Source of the DNA: Trebonia sp. | GTDB lineage: Bacteria > Actinomycetota > Actinomycetes > Streptosporangiales > Streptosporangiaceae | Assembly (NCBI GenBank): GCA_030038035.1 | Contig: JASHPP010000324.1 | Span: forward strand, 1 to 20,617 | DNA: 20,617 bases | Direction of reading: 5' to 3' | In this document: positions 18,655-20,617 of the stretch, piece by piece | Position numbering within the stretch: the stretch's first letter is position 1 | How the letters are laid out: every line of letters begins with the position of its first letter | Made by a program: the position numbers and the translations under genes | The notes under the pieces: generated by a model | What the model saw: only the letters and a program-made list of their open reading frames with translations | Told to the model about the DNA's origin: nothing | Databases searched by the model: none

Positions 18655-19150
18655 AGGGGCCTCTTCCGCCGATATAATCTCCGACAGCCCCGATCATCCG
18701 TCTAACCAAACTCCCAAGCAATAGGTTGCTGCCGCCAGCTATTGTTAACGATCACATCTCAAGTAACTTAATCGCGCTCGGCCAACTTGAGCCACAAGTG
18801 CCTGGCACGACAGCCGCCAATCCGGGTTTGGTCTGCGGCTTTCCGTTGTCACGCAGCCGGGTGGACGCGCGTCCCCGCCGCATGGTGCCTGCTGTAGCCG
18901 GCCGGTGATGCGATATGCCTGGTATGCCGGGGTGACGCATCGCATGAGGCGGTGTCCGGTCGGCTATTCCCACACCTCTGCCAGCTCGGCTGACGCCGGG
19001 GAACTGGATACGGGCGCGGCTGACGCACGCCCGCGTAGTTGCGTAGTTGGCAGTCCAGCCATTTTGTCGGTGGTCGGTGCCACACTGCGCGTGATGCCAT
19101 GCACATAACCCAGTCCGCCGGTTGCTGCGGGCAATGAGTCCCGACGCGGA
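18655..19150. promoter_or_regulatory. Divergent intergenic region with probable operon promoter
   Basis: About 500 bp separates the start of the methylase operon (minus strand) from the plus-strand toxin-like gene. No convincing protein is encoded. AT-rich islands stand out against GC-rich surroundings: GATATAATC at 18671-18679, and 18738-18774 with GTTAAC and flanking A/T-rich sequence. Either could contain the -10 of the leftward operon, but no -35/-10 pair with standard spacing is clear. ATGCGAT near 18910 recurs inverted near 18940. The promoter assignment is inferred from gene orientation. Confidence 0.3.
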
Positions 19151-19156
19151 GAGGGA

Positions 19157-19182
19157 GTCGAGTAGTGAGGTCGAGTAGTGAG
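19157..19182 (+). repeat. Perfect 13-bp tandem duplication at the toxin-like gene start
   Basis: GTCGAGTAGTGAG occurs twice back to back (19157-19169 and 19170-19182). Each copy carries a GTG. The strong ribosome site GGAGAGGGAG (19148-19157) is ideally spaced for the first GTG (19165), which is out of frame with the gene. The second GTG (19178) is the in-frame start and is preceded only by GAGG. Confidence 0.85.
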
Positions 19183-19465
19183 TACGTTCCTGTGGGTTGC
19201 GCATCTCATCGTCAGTGAAGCGACCGCGCAGAAGCTAGCTGTGAAGCACGGGCTTGACTGGCGGGACGTTCATGACGCGATCGTGTGCGTCCGTGGCCTC
19301 CGGTATGCCTGGCATGAACATCCGGAACGGGGACGCCGTGCCCTTGTCGAGATCAGGATTGGCGGGCGCCGGTGTATCGCCGTCCTGTACCCGGCGGGAG
19401 CCCCGTCGAGCAACGTCTTCGCTCTTGGCAGTGCGTATGAGAGTCAGAAAGGGGCATCATGGTAA
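19178..19465 (+). CDS. Probable small toxin (RelE/BrnT/DUF4258-like)
   Basis: A 95-residue basic protein from GTG 19178. The pattern HLIVSEATAQKLAVKHGLDW, then RDVHDAIVCV, a YAWHEHPERGRRALVEIRI strand and GRRCIAVLYPAG resembles compact ribonuclease-type toxins such as BrnT, RelE or DUF4258 proteins: an N-terminal helix with a KHG motif, followed by beta strands ending in a short C-terminal segment. It overlaps the following 73-aa acidic-to-basic protein by 7 bp, the classic toxin-antitoxin layout. Family assignment is tentative and based on pattern recognition. The start carries a 13-bp duplication that probably weakens translation. Confidence 0.55.
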   Translation: MSTFLWVAHLIVSEATAQKLAVKHGLDWRDVHDAIVCVRGLRYAWHEHPERGRRALVEIRIGGRRCIAVLYPAGAPSSNVFALGSAYESQKGASW

Positions 19466-19680
19466 ATGTGAAGGCCGAAGAGGCTGAGCGCTTCTACGAG
19501 GAAGACGAGGATCCGGGCGAGGTCTTCGCCGCTTTTGACGCTGCGCAGAAGGGCCGCACTGCCCCGCCGCATGACCGTCGCCCTTCGTCACCGTGGTCAG
19601 GGAGGCTGCGGCTGGGGATCGCCGTGGGTCTGCGACGGCTGGCGAGGTTCATTGAGCCATCGCATGTCAGGACCCGCTGA
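19459..19680 (+). CDS. Probable antitoxin partner, 73 aa
   Basis: ATG 19459 overlaps the toxin-like gene by 7 bp, with AAAGGGG just upstream as a good ribosome site. The 73-residue protein has a strongly acidic N-terminal half (KAEEAERFYEEDEDPGEVFA) and a basic, Arg-rich C-terminal half (RLRLGIAVGLRRLARF). It has no recognised DNA-binding fold. Acidic small proteins downstream of RelE/BrnT-like genes usually neutralise them, which is the reason for the call. I recall similar YEEDEDP proteins in actinomycetes paired with the same upstream gene, without a defined function. Confidence 0.5.
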   Translation: MVNVKAEEAERFYEEDEDPGEVFAAFDAAQKGRTAPPHDRRPSSPWSGRLRLGIAVGLRRLARFIEPSHVRTR

Positions 19681-19689
19681 CACGGACCG

Positions 19690-19976
19690 CTGAGGTCCTC
19701 AGTCGCAGGCACATCCCACCGCGCCCGAGTCGCTGGAAGCTGAGGGAGTCAGCCCGGTCCGTTCGGGATCGCTAAGATCTTTTTCTCCGGCGACGGAGCG
19801 CTTACAACGCCGCGACTGCCCGGGCCGGGTCGCCTCCGGCGGCCCGCTTGGCTCCCAGTCGCCGTCCGAACGCGCGTATGGGTACCAGCGCAGGTCACGA
19901 ACGAGCCGCAGCTGCAGGCGCCCGGCGGTGACCCGGTTGCCCTGGACGCTGTCCGCCAGTTCGCGGGCGAACCTGC
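19690..19976 (-). pseudogene. Coding-like remnant without a start
   Basis: On the minus strand an open frame of about 95 codons runs from just after a TGA near 19984 to a TGA at about 19720-19722. It shows strong GC3 bias over its first half, giving FARELADSVQGNRVTAGRLQ, then LRLVRDLRWYPYARSDGDWE and PSGPPEATRPG. No ATG or GTG start is available in frame. The sequence looks like the C-terminal part of a real protein whose upstream portion has been lost, and I do not recognise the family. The tail beyond about residue 55 is less gene-like. Confidence 0.3.
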
Positions 19977-20024
19977 GACTTGCCCATCATCCGAACGGCG
20001 GTCGCAGTCTTTCCCTCAGCCGCG

Positions 20025-20330
20025 TCACCCAGTAGGCAGTCCCGTGACCGCTATGTAGTGGGTGAATCGCGTGAAGTCTTTGGTGTTCAGCGTGACAATC
20101 GTGCCTATGCCGTTTTCCAGCATGGTGGCGACGACGTTCGTGTCGTGCGCTTGCTTGCCGGCGCACTTCGTTTCTTCGAGCAGGATTACCAGGCGGTTGG
20201 CCACCCTCGCGTCCTCGGCTAGCAGACGCATCCGCTGACGGAAGGCATGGGCGTTGCGTAGCGCACCGGCCATGGTCAGCCCGAGCCCGTGGCACTGCCA
20301 GAGGACATAGAACCTGGTACCACGCGCTCG
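20025..20330 (-). pseudogene. PIN-domain (VapC-like) toxin, N-terminus deleted
   Basis: The minus-strand frame keeps the C-terminal two thirds of a PIN ribonuclease: GLGLTMAGALRNAHAFRQ, then GKQAHDTNVVATMLENG with the conserved central Asp, and IVTLNTKDFTRF, where TLN..DF is the usual last acidic motif. The first ~45 residues, including the LDTxVL catalytic Asp, are missing. The serpin gene ends at 20408, so there is no room for them. Bits of the lost part survive in shifted frames: a GTGGTACCA / GTTCTAT stretch near 20305-20325 reads like the VVP-QVLY segment of VapC. An open frame to ATG 20366 exists but its first 18 residues are not PIN-like. No VapB partner is seen. Confidence 0.65.
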
Positions 20331-20407
20331 CCGGGGTGGATCAGACCGCAGGTCACTGGGGGTCACACAGTCGTGCGACCACCAGCTCGCGGTCCGGCGG
20401 CTGCGGG

Positions 20408-20617
20408 CTAGCTCGCCGTCGGGTTGGCCACCTTCGCGAGGAACAGCGGCTCCCCGGTCGCGGTGTCGGTCACCAGCATGAGGTAGGGCCGGTCGAACAC
20501 GATCGTCCGCGGGGCGGCGACCCGGGCGGCGCTCGCCACGACGCCGGCCGCGGCCGCCGCGGCGCCCACGGTGCCCTTCTCCCCGACCTGCAGCGTGGCC
20601 GCCTGCTGGACGAACCC
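20408..20617 (-). CDS. Serpin family protease inhibitor, C-terminal 69 residues (partial)
   Basis: The frame enters from the right edge and ends at TAG 20408-20410. It encodes the reactive-centre-loop hinge and C-terminal strands of a serpin: TLQVGEKGTVGAAAAAAGV matches the hinge consensus (E.GT.AAAAT), the loop follows (VASAARVAAPRT), and IVFDRPYLMLVTDTATGEPL plus FLAKVANP matches the conserved FxxxRPFL.....TG..LFxGxVxNP end. Serpins trap target proteases by loop cleavage. Bacterial members are often secreted or periplasmic, but the signal region is outside the window. The gene has strong GC3 bias and looks functional, so it probably marks the chromosomal flank of the island. Confidence 0.88.
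   Translation of the reverse strand, partial: GFVQQAATLQVGEKGTVGAAAAAAGVVASAARVAAPRTIVFDRPYLMLVTDTATGEPLFLAKVANPTAS

Noticed and set aside
18752..19204. 150-aa minus-strand open frame upstream of the methylase operon
   Set aside because: The amino-acid composition looks random (rich in Arg, Pro, His and Thr), there is no start signal, and it overlaps the toxin-like gene start.
19776..19799. T-run next to CTCCG/CGGAG hairpin as a terminator
   Set aside because: The T-run precedes the hairpin on the plus strand and appears as an A-run after it on the minus strand, so the order is wrong for an intrinsic terminator on either strand.

Overview
The window is high-GC DNA with strong GC3 coding bias. 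It carries several actinobacterial hallmarks: a DUF6879 / XRE-DUF5753 regulator pair, an actinobacterial-type IS1380 transposase and a serpin with an actinobacterial-style C-terminus. It most likely comes from a Streptomyces/Streptosporangiales-type actinomycete. The genus cannot be decided from the sequence.

Layout, left to right. (1) Positions 1-730 hold the 5' end of an IS1380-family insertion sequence on the minus strand, whose transposase is broken by an in-frame TGA. (2) Positions 731-1516 have no supportable gene, but they contain a 34-bp relic (1411-1444) of the first codons of the helicase gene that lies 14 kb away. (3) Positions 1517-3072 are a tightly packed plus-strand trio: a 66-aa protein, a DUF6879 protein and a DUF5753 XRE regulator. 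(4) Positions 3291-3832 are two overlapping small plus-strand genes of unknown function. (5) Positions 18654 down to 4020 form a 14.6-kb minus-strand operon and are the core of the window. In transcription order it encodes a DUF1156 adenine methylase, an SNF2-like helicase with a C-terminal DUF3883 domain, a second DUF1156 methylase, a DUF499 P-loop ATPase, a 117-aa protein, and a 538-aa protein ending in an ImmA/IrrE metallopeptidase. (6) Positions 19178-19680 hold a plus-strand two-gene module with toxin-antitoxin architecture. (7) Positions 19690-20366 hold decayed fragments: one coding-like remnant and one N-terminally deleted PIN domain. (8) Positions 20408-20617 are the 3' end of a serpin gene running off the right edge.

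The central operon looks like an anti-phage or restriction-type defence island. DUF1156 methylases, SNF2/DUF3883-type helicases and DUF499 ATPases are families that recur together in BREX-like and related systems. The usual partners (PglZ phosphatase, BrxA/BrxF, DrmA/B/C, PLD nuclease, HerA, DUF3780) are absent from this window. The distinctive parts are the paralogous methylase pair flanking the helicase, the small protein with clustered Cys/His, and the terminal ImmA/IrrE protease. Most junctions are 4-bp overlaps or gaps under about 50 bp, so the genes are probably co-translated. A working model, which is inference, is self-marking by the two methylases, discrimination or translocation by the helicase and DUF499 ATPase, and sensing or regulation by the metallopeptidase, possibly with the nearby XRE protein.
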